NCBI GenBank assembly: GCA_011389745.1
Contig: JAABTQ010000018.1
Span: 1 to 59,755, forward strand
DNA from: Desulfobacteraceae bacterium
GTDB lineage: Bacteria > Desulfobacterota > Desulfobacteria > Desulfobacterales > SKZT01
Length of the DNA: 59,755 nt
Reading direction: 5' to 3'
The position numbers were made by a program, and so were the translations under genes. Of the stretch, positions 47,037 to 56,001 are shown piece by piece. Each line of letters opens with the position of its first letter. Position 1 is the first letter of the stretch. The notes under the pieces were generated by a model. It ran no database searches, was not told the DNA's origin, and was given only the letters and a program-made list of their open reading frames with translations.

Positions 47037-47807
47037 TCAGATGAAGCTTGAAAGAAAACGGTTGCAACGCTCAGAATCAGGAGCCGTAAACACTTTCTGG
47101 GGAGAACCTTGCTCCTCGATAATCCCCTTGTCCAGAAACACAACAGAGGATGAAACATCCCTTGCGAACGCCATTTCGTGGGTGACCACGATCATGGTTC
47201 GTCCTTCCTTGGCCAGATCCACCATCACCCGGAGAACTTCTCCCACCAGCTCGGGATCCAGAGCTGATGTGGGTTCATCAAAAAGAAGCACTACGGGTTC
47301 CATGGCCAACGCCCTGGCGATAGCAGCCCTCTGCTGCTGTCCGCCGGACAGTTGTGAAGGATAATAATGGGATCGATCGGCAATCCCCACTTTTTCCAGG
47401 TATGCCATTGCTTTTTCTTTTGCCTCGGCCCTGGAAACTTTCTGCACATGAACCGGAGCTTCAGTCACATTGTCCAGAACCGTCATATGAGACCACAGGT
47501 TAAAATGCTGAAAAACCATTCCAAGTTTGGTCCTGATCCTGTCCACTTGTTTCTGGCTTTCAGGAATTGTTTCTCCTCGACGATTTTTCTTTAGTTTTAT
47601 CAGTTCATCACCTAGATAAATTTTTCCGGAAGTAGGCATTTCCAGAAGATTGATGCAGCGAAGCAGAGTGCTTTTTCCAGAACCGCTCGATCCTATCAGG
47701 GAGATAACATCACCGACTTTGGCTTCGAGAGAGATGCCTTTCAGCACTTCAAGGGAACCGAAATTTTTATGAAGATCCTGAATGGTAACAGCATTTTTTC
47801 TATTCAT
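47037..47807 (-). CDS. Polar amino acid ABC transporter ATP-binding protein (HisP/GlnQ family)
   Basis: 256 residues from ATG 47807 (MNRKNAVTIQDLHKNFGSLE). Walker A is GSSGSGKST, the signature LSGGQQQR and Walker B LLFDEPTSALDPE, with the H-loop VVTHEM. It powers import by the permeases at 44569 and 45264. The frame remains open upstream to 47876, but the conserved N-terminus favours 47807; no Shine-Dalgarno is obvious for it. First gene of the operon. Confidence 0.94.
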   Translation of the reverse strand: MNRKNAVTIQDLHKNFGSLEVLKGISLEAKVGDVISLIGSSGSGKSTLLRCINLLEMPTSGKIYLGDELIKLKKNRRGETIPESQKQVDRIRTKLGMVFQHFNLWSHMTVLDNVTEAPVHVQKVSRAEAKEKAMAYLEKVGIADRSHYYPSQLSGGQQQRAAIARALAMEPVVLLFDEPTSALDPELVGEVLRVMVDLAKEGRTMIVVTHEMAFARDVSSSVVFLDKGIIEEQGSPQKVFTAPDSERCNRFLSSFI

Positions 47808-47885
47808 AGTCTGGATGCCGTATTTTTGAAGAAAATATAAAAATCTGAATGAGGCCATGGAAGCCCAACAAGCCACTTTTTTAAA

Positions 47886-47914
47886 TTCTTACTTAAATAT
47901 TCTTTTATCGTCAA
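47886..47914 (-). promoter_or_regulatory. Candidate promoter for the amino acid ABC operon
   Basis: On the minus strand TTGACG (47914-47909), a 17-base spacer, then TAAGAA (47891-47886). It lies about 80 bases upstream of the ATPase start. A small dyad GGTGTTTGACACC at 47915-47927 overlaps or abuts the -35 box and could be an operator. The -10 match is poor. Confidence 0.35.
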
Positions 47915-48063
47915 GGTGTTTGACACCAAAACCTTAAATTGATTCGCCTAAATGATTAAAAACTTCATGATTCTATTGGTTGCAAAATTTTATAAATGAA
48001 TATACGGAATATATGAGCATCTTACCTCACCCCCAAACCTGACAATTTAAGCAGGATAAGCCG

Positions 48064-49446
48064 ATGAATAACGTGGGCGGTTTTGAAAAAAGAATTAAGC
48101 CATTGAATCAAAAGAAGATATGTCAAGGAAAATTTGTTCTCTACTGGATGCAGCAGTCGCAGCGGGCCGAGTTCAATCATGGGCTTGAATATGCCGTAAA
48201 GCAGGCAAATGATCTTGGGTTGCCCTTGCTGGTGGTTTTCGGTCTGACAAAAAACTATCCTGATGCCAATATCCGCCACTATACCTTTATGCTCGAAGGT
48301 TTAGTAGAAACACAAAAAACACTGGAAAAACGTGGTATAAAGATGATTGTCCGGGAGGGACACCCTCCTGATGTAGCTCTTGAACAAAGCTTGTCTGCTG
48401 CTGTTGTGATATGCGACCGGGGATATTTAAGACATCAGAAAATCTGGCGGGATGAACTGGCTGCCAAAGCCCCTTGTCTTGTAATTCAGGTGGAAAGCGA
48501 TGTGGTCATTCCGGTTTATGAAGTTTCCCGAAAAGCTGAATATGCCGCACGGACAATCCGACCCAGGGTCAAAAAAAATCTTGATAATTTTTTAAAGCCG
48601 GTTCCTGAATTTCCTTTAAAGGTTGATTCGTTAGGAATTCAAATGGATGAAATCGATTTAAGTTCCCTGGAAACTGTAATCCGAAACCTTGGTGTAGACC
48701 GGGAAGTTTCTGCCGTTACCCCATTGTTTTTAGGGGGCACAACTCAAGCCAAAAATCGATTTGAAAAGTTTTTGTGCGAAAACCTTGACCAGTATGATCA
48801 TCACAGCAACCAACCTCAAACCGATGATATTTCTCATATGAGTCCTTATCTCCATTTCGGCCAGATTTCACCCATATATCTGGCACTAAAAGTAATTGAG
48901 AGCGTTGCGGAGAAAGATGCCGGGGATGCTTTCATGGAACAGTTGGTCGTAAGGCGGGAATTGGCGATAAATTATGTGGAATATACCCCGGATTATGACC
49001 GGTTTGATGCAATTCCCGAATGGGCAAAAAAAACATTGGATGACCATCGGGATGATTCCCGCACAGTCAGTTATGATCAGGATCAGATGGAAAATGCCCA
49101 AACTCATGATGAATATTGGAACGCGGCAATGCTGGAGATGAAATACACCGGTTTTATGCATAACTACATGCGCATGTATTGGGGAAAAAAAATTCTTGAA
49201 TGGTCTGAAACGCCTGAGGAAGCGTTCCGGACTGCGTTGCACCTGAATAACAAATACTTTCTGGACGGGCGTGATCCCAATTCCTACACAGGAGTTGCAT
49301 GGCTTTTCGGAGTCCACGACAGGGCTTTCAAGGAACGAAATATTTTTGGAAAAATCCGCTATATGGCAGCATCCGGACTTGAAAGAAAATGCGATATCAA
49401 ATCCTACGTAAAAAAGGTTAAAAACCGTATCAAGCCATTTTTATGA
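48064..49446 (+). CDS. phr: Deoxyribodipyrimidine photolyase, class II
   Basis: 460 residues. The class II pattern is clear: GKFVLYWMQQSQRAEFNHGL near the N-terminus and the C-terminal FAD-domain text YMRMYWGKKILEWSETPEEA, NNKYFLDGRDPNSYTGVAWL and FGKIRYMAASGLERK. It repairs cyclobutane pyrimidine dimers using FADH- and visible light. AGGATAAGCCG precedes the ATG. It is divergent from the ABC operon and appears monocistronic. Confidence 0.96.
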   Translation: MNNVGGFEKRIKPLNQKKICQGKFVLYWMQQSQRAEFNHGLEYAVKQANDLGLPLLVVFGLTKNYPDANIRHYTFMLEGLVETQKTLEKRGIKMIVREGHPPDVALEQSLSAAVVICDRGYLRHQKIWRDELAAKAPCLVIQVESDVVIPVYEVSRKAEYAARTIRPRVKKNLDNFLKPVPEFPLKVDSLGIQMDEIDLSSLETVIRNLGVDREVSAVTPLFLGGTTQAKNRFEKFLCENLDQYDHHSNQPQTDDISHMSPYLHFGQISPIYLALKVIESVAEKDAGDAFMEQLVVRRELAINYVEYTPDYDRFDAIPEWAKKTLDDHRDDSRTVSYDQDQMENAQTHDEYWNAAMLEMKYTGFMHNYMRMYWGKKILEWSETPEEAFRTALHLNNKYFLDGRDPNSYTGVAWLFGVHDRAFKERNIFGKIRYMAASGLERKCDIKSYVKKVKNRIKPFL

Positions 49447-49587
49447 TATTCAATGCATCGCATCCGTAATATGCAAGGGATCGGGAGAAAGTGGATAAAA
49501 TTAGAATTGCAAAGTATTCTTTACCCGGTACTTTTTTTGTTATAAGTTAAAATGACATCTCAAAAGGTATTACAGGGAGAATGAAAA

Positions 49588-50250
49588 ATGGAACAGCTCA
49601 ATGAGATTGCATCGATTATCGCCCTGACCATGGGCGCTGCCTGGGCGGCTGGTATCAATCTTTACGCGGCCATATTGGTGTTGGGAATTTTAGGCAATAC
49701 GGGAAATATCAATTTACCTCCTGATCTGTATATTCTCATGGACCCTTTGGTACTATGGGCTGCCGGAATTATGTATGCAGTTGAATTTTTTGCAGATAAG
49801 ATACCAGGTGTTGATAATGGATGGGATGCGCTTCATACCTTCATACGAATACCGGCTGGAGCTTTAATGGCTGCGGGTGCGGTGGGAGAACTGAATCCGG
49901 CGGTGGCGGTGGCCGCTGCGATTTTGGGAGGAGGCATCGCCGCCGGGACACATGCAGCAAAAGCAGGCACCAGAGTCATGATCAATGCTTCTCCTGAACC
50001 GTTTTCAAATATTGCCACATCTCTGACGGAAGACCTTGCTGTTATTTTTGGTTTATGGGTCGCCTTACAGCATCCATGGTTTTTTATTATTCTGATGGTG
50101 GTATTTCTGATTTTTCTGGCATGGGTGCTTCCAAAAATATGGAGAGCGATCAAAACGGTTTTTTCCCGGATTGCAAGATTTTTCAAAGGTGAAAAAAAGG
50201 CTGAAAATCCATCGTCTCTGATGACAAATCATAAAAAAATTGAACATTGA
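49588..50250 (+). CDS. DUF4126 family membrane protein
   Basis: 220 residues with several hydrophobic segments rich in Ala and Gly. The DUF4126 style is recognisable in LTMGAAWAAGINLYAAILVL, AVEFFADKIPGVDNGWDALH and the segment GGIAAGTHAAKAGTRVMINA, followed by SPEPFSNIATSLTEDLAVI. The function is unknown. AGGGAGAATGAAAA precedes the ATG. It runs almost directly into the methyltransferase gene (one base apart). Confidence 0.85.
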   Translation: MEQLNEIASIIALTMGAAWAAGINLYAAILVLGILGNTGNINLPPDLYILMDPLVLWAAGIMYAVEFFADKIPGVDNGWDALHTFIRIPAGALMAAGAVGELNPAVAVAAAILGGGIAAGTHAAKAGTRVMINASPEPFSNIATSLTEDLAVIFGLWVALQHPWFFIILMVVFLIFLAWVLPKIWRAIKTVFSRIARFFKGEKKAENPSSLMTNHKKIEH

Positions 50251-50251
50251 A

Positions 50252-50881
50252 ATGGAAAAAAATATGTCCGGCATGATTTCAGAACCCGAATCTTATTTCC
50301 GACAGTTTATCCCGGAGCGGGATAATTTTTTAAAAGAACTCGAAGCAGAGGCAAAAGATCAGGATATCCCGATCATTGGTCCCCTTGTGGCGAAATTGCT
50401 TTACGTCCTGGCAAGAGCAACCAATGCTGTTTCAATATTGGAACTGGGAACTGCAACGGGCTATTCCGGTATTTATCTGGCCAGGGCAGCCGCTGAAAAC
50501 GGCGGACGGCTTGTGACCGTAGAGTGGAGTTCCGAAATGGCGGAGCGTGCCCGTAAAAATTTTCAAAAAGCCGGGGTTTTGGATGTGGTTGATATTATGA
50601 TCGGGGATGCTCAGGCAATTATTGAAACATTGGAAGGCCCATTTGATTTTGTTTTTCTCGATATTGACAAGGAATTTTATGTCAGGATATTGCCTTGCCT
50701 ATACGATGTAATGAAAAAACGTGGGCTTCTGGTCGCGGACAACGTGGGATTTAAGGATGCTGATGCCTTCAATCATGCAATTGCCGGAAGCAGGCAATGG
50801 AAATGTGTCAACTTGTTTGCCTTTTTGCCCGGCCATTCTCCGGAAAAAGACGGCCTGTGTATTGCTTTGGCACAAGATTAG
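50252..50881 (+). CDS. O-methyltransferase family 3 (COMT-like), SAM-dependent
   Basis: 209 residues from ATG 50252; in-frame ATGs at 50264 and 50273 are alternatives and no Shine-Dalgarno decides. SAM motif I is ILELGTATGYSGIYLARAA, followed by LVTVEWSSEMAERARKNF. The metal/active-site segment is FDFVFLDIDKEFYVRILPCL, and the later VADNVGFKDAD fits the family. Members methylate catechol-like hydroxyls; the substrate here is unknown. It starts one base after the DUF4126 stop, so the two are probably co-translated. Confidence 0.88.
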   Translation: MEKNMSGMISEPESYFRQFIPERDNFLKELEAEAKDQDIPIIGPLVAKLLYVLARATNAVSILELGTATGYSGIYLARAAAENGGRLVTVEWSSEMAERARKNFQKAGVLDVVDIMIGDAQAIIETLEGPFDFVFLDIDKEFYVRILPCLYDVMKKRGLLVADNVGFKDADAFNHAIAGSRQWKCVNLFAFLPGHSPEKDGLCIALAQD

Positions 50882-50929
50882 ATTCGGGCCAGGGGAAATT
50901 CGGACTCTTGAAGTTTTAAGGAGGATATA

Positions 50930-52495
50930 ATGAAAAAAAGCTTTACCGTGTTGGCAGTATTCCTGATTTTATTAAGCGCTTCCACAGCCTGGTGCGACAC
51001 TGTACCCATAAGTGATGCCACCAGGGAGTGTCTCGATTGCCACGAGTCCATCCATCCTGGAATTGTAGAGGATTGGAGAAAAAGCCGTCATGCTGCGATT
51101 ACGCCAAAAAAAGCTATGGCTGAAAAAGGGCTTTCCCTTAAAGTTTCAAGCAAAGATGTGCCCAAACAATATCTGGATGCAGCCGTGGGATGCGCCGAAT
51201 GCCATACGGGAAGATCCAAGGATCATCCGGATACGTTCGATCATAATGAATATGATGTCCATACCGTGGTCAGTCCTGAAGATTGTGCAACGTGCCACAG
51301 CCAGGAAGTCAAACAGTATTCTGAAAACATCATGTCTTTTGCATTTACCAATCTCGATAGTAATCTTTTATATCAGGACCTTCAGCATAGTATCCTTGGA
51401 AAACCCGTCTTAAAAAATGGTGACTTGGTTTTGGAACAGGCAAGTGTGGAAACTCGTGAGGAAGCGTGCTATTACTGTCATGGAACCAAAATCGAAGTCA
51501 AAGGCTCGAAAACACGGGATACGGTCATGGGCGAGATGGATTTTCCGGTTTTGGCGGGTTGGCCCAATCAGGGTGTTGGTCGCATTAATCCTGACGGAAG
51601 CCGGGGATCTTGTGCAGCCTGTCATACCCGCCATGCATTTTCAATGGAAATGGCCAGAAAACCCTATACCTGCAAAGAGTGCCATGTGGGTCCGGATGTT
51701 CCCGCCTTTAAAGTTTATACCTCCAGTAAGCACGGCAATATTTTTTCGTCACTTGAAAAAAACTGGAATTTTTCAAACGTGCCATGGACCATCGGAAAAG
51801 ATTTTCAGTCTCCTACCTGCGCTGTTTGCCACATAAGCCTTTTGACCAATACTGATGGTGAAGTCGTTGCCGAACGGACCCATACCATGAGCAATAGACT
51901 CTCCTGGCGAATTTTTGGCCTGATTTACGCCCATCCTCAACCCAAGGACCCGGACACCACAAAAATCAGAAATAAAAGTAATTTGCCTCTTCCCACAGAC
52001 CTTGACGGTGAATTTGCCTCAAATTATCTCATAGATAAAGATGAAATGGCAAAACGAACAGGAACCATGCAGGGCATATGTGCCGCATGTCATTCGGACC
52101 CGTGGGTAAAAGGTCATTGGGCAAGGTATGAAAATACCATTAAAGAAACCAACGAAAAAACACTTATGGCAACACAAATTATGCAGCAAATCTGGGATGC
52201 CGGTTATGCAAAGGGCCCGTCATTGGGCAAAAGCCCGTTCGATGAAGCCATTGAGAAAAAATGGGCTGATATTTGGCTTTTCTATGCCAACACAACACGC
52301 TTTGCTTCGGCCATGGCCGGAGGAGGCGACTATGGTGTTTTTGCGGACGGCCGCTATAAAATCAATCAAAGCATAATGGAACTAAAAGACGGGTTGGATA
52401 TTCGCAACACCATTTCAGGGCGCCCGGAGGTTCCATCAGCGGAAACAAAGAAAATACCACCCGGAAAGGCACAGAAAAGCAAGAAGGATCAATAA
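50930..52495 (+). CDS. Secreted octahaem c-type cytochrome, hydroxylamine oxidoreductase-like
   Basis: 521 residues with signal peptide MKKSFTVLAVFLILLSASTA. Eight CxxCH haem sites have first cysteines at residues 34, 88, 119, 180, 228, 248, 297 and 384. The number, spacing and the aromatic C-terminal half resemble the octahaem HAO family; a motif GGGDYGVFADGRY at about 464-476 lies where HAO-type proteins carry a conserved tyrosine. Reactions in this family include hydroxylamine oxidation or nitrite/hydroxylamine reduction. The C-terminus is lysine-rich and soluble. AAGGAGGATATA precedes the ATG. No haoB, nrf or quinone-linked partner lies alongside. Confidence 0.9.
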   Translation: MKKSFTVLAVFLILLSASTAWCDTVPISDATRECLDCHESIHPGIVEDWRKSRHAAITPKKAMAEKGLSLKVSSKDVPKQYLDAAVGCAECHTGRSKDHPDTFDHNEYDVHTVVSPEDCATCHSQEVKQYSENIMSFAFTNLDSNLLYQDLQHSILGKPVLKNGDLVLEQASVETREEACYYCHGTKIEVKGSKTRDTVMGEMDFPVLAGWPNQGVGRINPDGSRGSCAACHTRHAFSMEMARKPYTCKECHVGPDVPAFKVYTSSKHGNIFSSLEKNWNFSNVPWTIGKDFQSPTCAVCHISLLTNTDGEVVAERTHTMSNRLSWRIFGLIYAHPQPKDPDTTKIRNKSNLPLPTDLDGEFASNYLIDKDEMAKRTGTMQGICAACHSDPWVKGHWARYENTIKETNEKTLMATQIMQQIWDAGYAKGPSLGKSPFDEAIEKKWADIWLFYANTTRFASAMAGGGDYGVFADGRYKINQSIMELKDGLDIRNTISGRPEVPSAETKKIPPGKAQKSKKDQ

Positions 52496-52520
52496 GATCA
52501 TATACAGAAAAGAGATTGAT

Positions 52521-52703
52521 GTCATCCTGAGGAGGCCGACAATATCGTCCGTTGGTTGGTATTGAATTTCCGGCTGACGAAGAATCTTTCGATCCCGTTG
52601 ACTATGGGCCCCGGAGATTCTTCGGTCGCCGGGCTGTCGGGAAGCATTTCTGAATATATTGTTTACAGAGTTTGATCCGCTGCATAATGCTCCCTCAGAA
52701 TGA
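52521..52703. repeat. Dispersed inverted repeat (GAAGAATCT/AGATTCTTC type)
   Basis: Outer arms GTCATCCTGAGG (52521-52532) and CCTCAGAATGAC (52692-52703) are near-complementary. Inner arms GACGAAGAATCT (52576-52587) and AGATTCTTCGGTC (52615-52627) pair around a GC-rich centre. Text of this form (TGTCATTCTGAG...CGAAGAATCT) is a widespread intergenic repeat in anaerobic bacteria (recalled, not searched). It fills most of the gap between the cytochrome and the ABC export operon. Confidence 0.75.
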
Positions 52704-52722
52704 CAGGCAAAGGGTGGCCAAA

Positions 52723-53406
52723 ATGGCAATTGATCTAATTATCAAAGCCGAAAAGTTGTCCCGGATTTATGTAATGGAATCGGCCCATGTGGTGGGTCTA
52801 ACCAATATCAATCTTGACATAGTCGTAGGCGAAACCGTCGTATTGAAAGGTGAAAGCGGGTCCGGCAAAAGCACCCTTTTGGCTCTTATAGCCGCTCTGG
52901 ATCGACCCACGGACGGTGAGCTTAGTGTCGCAGGCTGCAATATAAAAAATGCCACAGAAGACCGTTTGACTCGTTTCAGAAGGGAATCGGTCGGGATGGT
53001 TTTCCAGAATTTCAATCTTCTTCCCACTTTAAATGTCAATGAAAATATAATGCTCCCGGGACTACTGGCACGACGTGACAATTTGTCCGTAAAAAAAAAG
53101 GCGGACAAGCTGTTGCAATGGCTTGGCCTTTCAGGCAGGGCAAACCATTTTCCGGCGCAATTGTCCGGCGGTGAAATGCAGCGTACAGCCATTGCCAGGG
53201 CTCTGATCAATGATCCTGCCATTGTATTGGCCGATGAACCCACTGGAAATCTGGATAGCCGTAACAGCCGGATCGTCATGGACCTTTTTCAGGAAATTAT
53301 AGGTAATGGTAAAAAAACCTTGATTATCGCCACCCACAGCACCATTGCAGACCACATTGCCACCATGCGTTTGTATTTAAAAGATGGGGCTCTCCAATTT
53401 TTATGA
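52723..53406 (+). CDS. ABC transporter ATP-binding protein, LolD/MacB type
   Basis: 227 residues from ATG 52723. Walker A is GESGSGKST, the signature LSGGEMQR and Walker B VLADEPTGNLDS, with H-loop IATHS. This subfamily powers export-type or mechanotransmission systems with FtsX-like permeases. The frame is open back to 52672, but that part lies inside a dispersed repeat; GTG 52714 is another candidate start. It overlaps the permease gene by four bases (ATGA). Confidence 0.93.
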   Translation: MAIDLIIKAEKLSRIYVMESAHVVGLTNINLDIVVGETVVLKGESGSGKSTLLALIAALDRPTDGELSVAGCNIKNATEDRLTRFRRESVGMVFQNFNLLPTLNVNENIMLPGLLARRDNLSVKKKADKLLQWLGLSGRANHFPAQLSGGEMQRTAIARALINDPAIVLADEPTGNLDSRNSRIVMDLFQEIIGNGKKTLIIATHSTIADHIATMRLYLKDGALQFL

Positions 53407-56000
53407 CCTTATTTCGTTCTACAAATTTCTTTTTTGGCCTCTTTTTCCGGTTCAGCATCCGGCATATGGCAAAGTTTCCAGGAAGAGCACTCGTTGTCCT
53501 TCTTGGAATTTCTCTGGGAGCCGCGGTCTTTACCAGTGTGCGCCTTTCCATTCATGCCTCGTTAAACTCCTTTAACCAAAGCATGGAGATGATCACAGGT
53601 ATCGCAGACCGTGTTGTTACCAGGCCAGGGGGCAGGGTGCCGGAAACACTGGTAGGTCCGCTGTTAAAGCTTCCTTATGTAAAAAGCGCATCACCGTTTC
53701 TTTATACCTATGTTCAACCGGCCATGACCGGTAAATCACCTTTTCTTCTCATCGGTTTTGATCCGATCCTGGACCGCCCCTTTCGAAAATGGCAACTACA
53801 AAACAGCACTCTCTCTGATCAGGGGATTTGGCTTGATCTGATGAGATTTCCATATTCAATTTTTGCCGGACAACCGCTTCTTGATGATCTGGGAATAAAA
53901 CCTCAGGACGGACTGACCCTGGAACATGTGGGACAATCAGCCGGGTTTATTGTCCTGGAAGCCCTTTCATCGGAGGGGTTGGCTCTTGTGGAAGGCGGAA
54001 GGGTTGCAATTACCGATATTGCCACCTTTCAGGAATTTACCCATATCTGGGGCGAAGTGGATCGTATCGATCTTTTGTTGGATTCCACGGTGTCGGAAAA
54101 CCAGATCAATCAGATTCACAAAATGCTTCCTGAAGGCATTACTTTAGGAATGCCCAATGAAGATCAACTAAGCGGACAGCGGATGATTTCAGCCTATCAG
54201 CTTAATCTTTCCGTGCTGAGTTTTGTTTCCTTGTTTGTGGGCATGTTTTTGGTCTATAGCCTTGTGGCACTGAATGCCGCCTCACGAAGAAAAGAGCTGG
54301 CAATACTTCGGTCTACCGGTGCTTCGGCAAAACTGATTTTTTTTATTTTTATTGCCGAAGGTGGTTTTTTCGGTCTGGTGGGTTGGTTGATTGCGATTCC
54401 AATCAGCTCAGTGTTTGCCAAGTATTTGTTACAAGGAGTCGGTGAAACAATTTCCACGTTGTTTGTTCGTGTCTCCGTTGATAACCTGACATTAAGTGCA
54501 TGGGAGATTTTTGTTTCTCTCGGCATGACCATGTTTATTTCCGTTCTGGCGGCCTTCCAGCCTGCTCGCGAAGCCATGAAAGTTTTTCCAAAAGAAGCCA
54601 TGGACATAGGGCAGCCTGTAGCAACACATAGAAAATCATCAAGATATCTGGCGATAACGGGGGTGTTATTTATTCTGATGGTCTGGCCGCTTTCCAGCAT
54701 TCCGCCTCCTGAAAATTTTCCTTTTCCCGGTTATTTGGCCACTTTCGTACTCTTTTTGGGTTTTTCAATGCTCTCGTCGTGGTCTTTGGAGATGGTTGCT
54801 AAAATCACAGAGCCCGCACTTTTATATTTGGGTAAAGAACCTGCCTGGCTGGCAGGGCGATATGTTCACAGCAGCGGCATGCGTACCGCCGTTTCAGTGG
54901 GCGCTTTAATTACAGCCGTTGCACTTTTTTCCGCGCTGGTCATCATGGTTCACAGTTTTCGGCGGACTGTCGAGCTTTGGGCAAATCAGACCGTCGCGGG
55001 GGACATTTTTATTCGTTCAAAAATGGCAGATATTAACAGATACAAAGATCCGGTTTCGCAAAATGCCATGGTATTTTTCAATAACCTTGACGAGCCGGTC
55101 GACATTGATATTTATCGTCGCCTGTTTCTGAATTACGGAAAAAACCTTTATCAGTTTGAAGCGCTCAAATGGGATGTCTATCTTCGATATGGCAGCTTTT
55201 TCTGGACTGAAGGCAACATTAAAACAGGGTTACAACGATTGAAAAACGGAGAAGGGGTTCTGGTATCCGAGGTTTTTGCCAACCGAACAGGTCTCGGTGT
55301 CGGAAACCTTTTTCAAACGTCAATTCGCGGAACATGGTTTGAACTTCCCATAATCGGTGTGGTAAGAGATTATCGGACACAGGGCGGGGTGGTTTACTAC
55401 TCACTGGAACATTACCAGGATAAGACAGGGGATTTGAATTGGGGCGGCGTTCGTGTTTTTTTCAAAGACAGGGAAAAAATACCTGATGAAGCTGTCTTTC
55501 AGATGCGAAATCGAATCATCGAATGTTGCGGAGATTCCGTAAATGTTACCCTGGGAACTCAACTTCGGGAAGCGATTTTAAAAATCTTTGATGAAACTTT
55601 TGCAATAACAACAATTCTTCTTTTAATTGCTCTGGTAGTGGCGGCCCTGGGAATCACATCAACACTTACGGTTTTGGTATTGGAAAGAAGCCGTGAACTA
55701 AACACCATTCTTGCCGTTGGAGGAAGTTATGGCCAGATACGTGCCATGATTTTCTGGGAAGCGTTTCTCATGGTGCTGACCGGAGAGTTTTTGGGAATTT
55801 TGTGTGGGATTGCCCTTTCTTACCTTCTGGTATTTGTTATCAATAAACAGTCTTTTGGATGGACTTTTTTGTACGGTATGGACCTGAAAACCCTGGCTGT
55901 TTCATACCCTTTGATTATTTTTACGGCACTTGCCGCCGCCATACCGGCTATCAGGATGGTATTTAAACAACCACCGGCAAATCTGCTGCGGGAAAGATAA
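53403..56000 (+). CDS. FtsX-like ABC transporter permease
   Basis: 865 residues. An N-terminal membrane helix, a periplasmic MacB-type domain, three helices (near residue 270-400), then a second helix, periplasmic domain and three C-terminal helices; the two halves look like a duplicated FtsX unit. The conserved text RKELAILRSTGASAKLIFFI and SRELNTILAVGGSYGQIRAM marks the coupling loops. It is the probable partner of the ATPase with which it overlaps. The arrangement resembles the AttEFGH system, in which permeases act with a lipocalin-like AttH protein. Confidence 0.92.
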   Translation: MTLFRSTNFFFGLFFRFSIRHMAKFPGRALVVLLGISLGAAVFTSVRLSIHASLNSFNQSMEMITGIADRVVTRPGGRVPETLVGPLLKLPYVKSASPFLYTYVQPAMTGKSPFLLIGFDPILDRPFRKWQLQNSTLSDQGIWLDLMRFPYSIFAGQPLLDDLGIKPQDGLTLEHVGQSAGFIVLEALSSEGLALVEGGRVAITDIATFQEFTHIWGEVDRIDLLLDSTVSENQINQIHKMLPEGITLGMPNEDQLSGQRMISAYQLNLSVLSFVSLFVGMFLVYSLVALNAASRRKELAILRSTGASAKLIFFIFIAEGGFFGLVGWLIAIPISSVFAKYLLQGVGETISTLFVRVSVDNLTLSAWEIFVSLGMTMFISVLAAFQPAREAMKVFPKEAMDIGQPVATHRKSSRYLAITGVLFILMVWPLSSIPPPENFPFPGYLATFVLFLGFSMLSSWSLEMVAKITEPALLYLGKEPAWLAGRYVHSSGMRTAVSVGALITAVALFSALVIMVHSFRRTVELWANQTVAGDIFIRSKMADINRYKDPVSQNAMVFFNNLDEPVDIDIYRRLFLNYGKNLYQFEALKWDVYLRYGSFFWTEGNIKTGLQRLKNGEGVLVSEVFANRTGLGVGNLFQTSIRGTWFELPIIGVVRDYRTQGGVVYYSLEHYQDKTGDLNWGGVRVFFKDREKIPDEAVFQMRNRIIECCGDSVNVTLGTQLREAILKIFDETFAITTILLLIALVVAALGITSTLTVLVLERSRELNTILAVGGSYGQIRAMIFWEAFLMVLTGEFLGILCGIALSYLLVFVINKQSFGWTFLYGMDLKTLAVSYPLIIFTALAAAIPAIRMVFKQPPANLLRER

Positions 56001-56001
56001 C

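Noticed and set aside
52672-52722. Upstream extension of the LolD-type ATPase
   Set aside because: The extra codons lie within a dispersed repeat and are not part of the family N-terminus.
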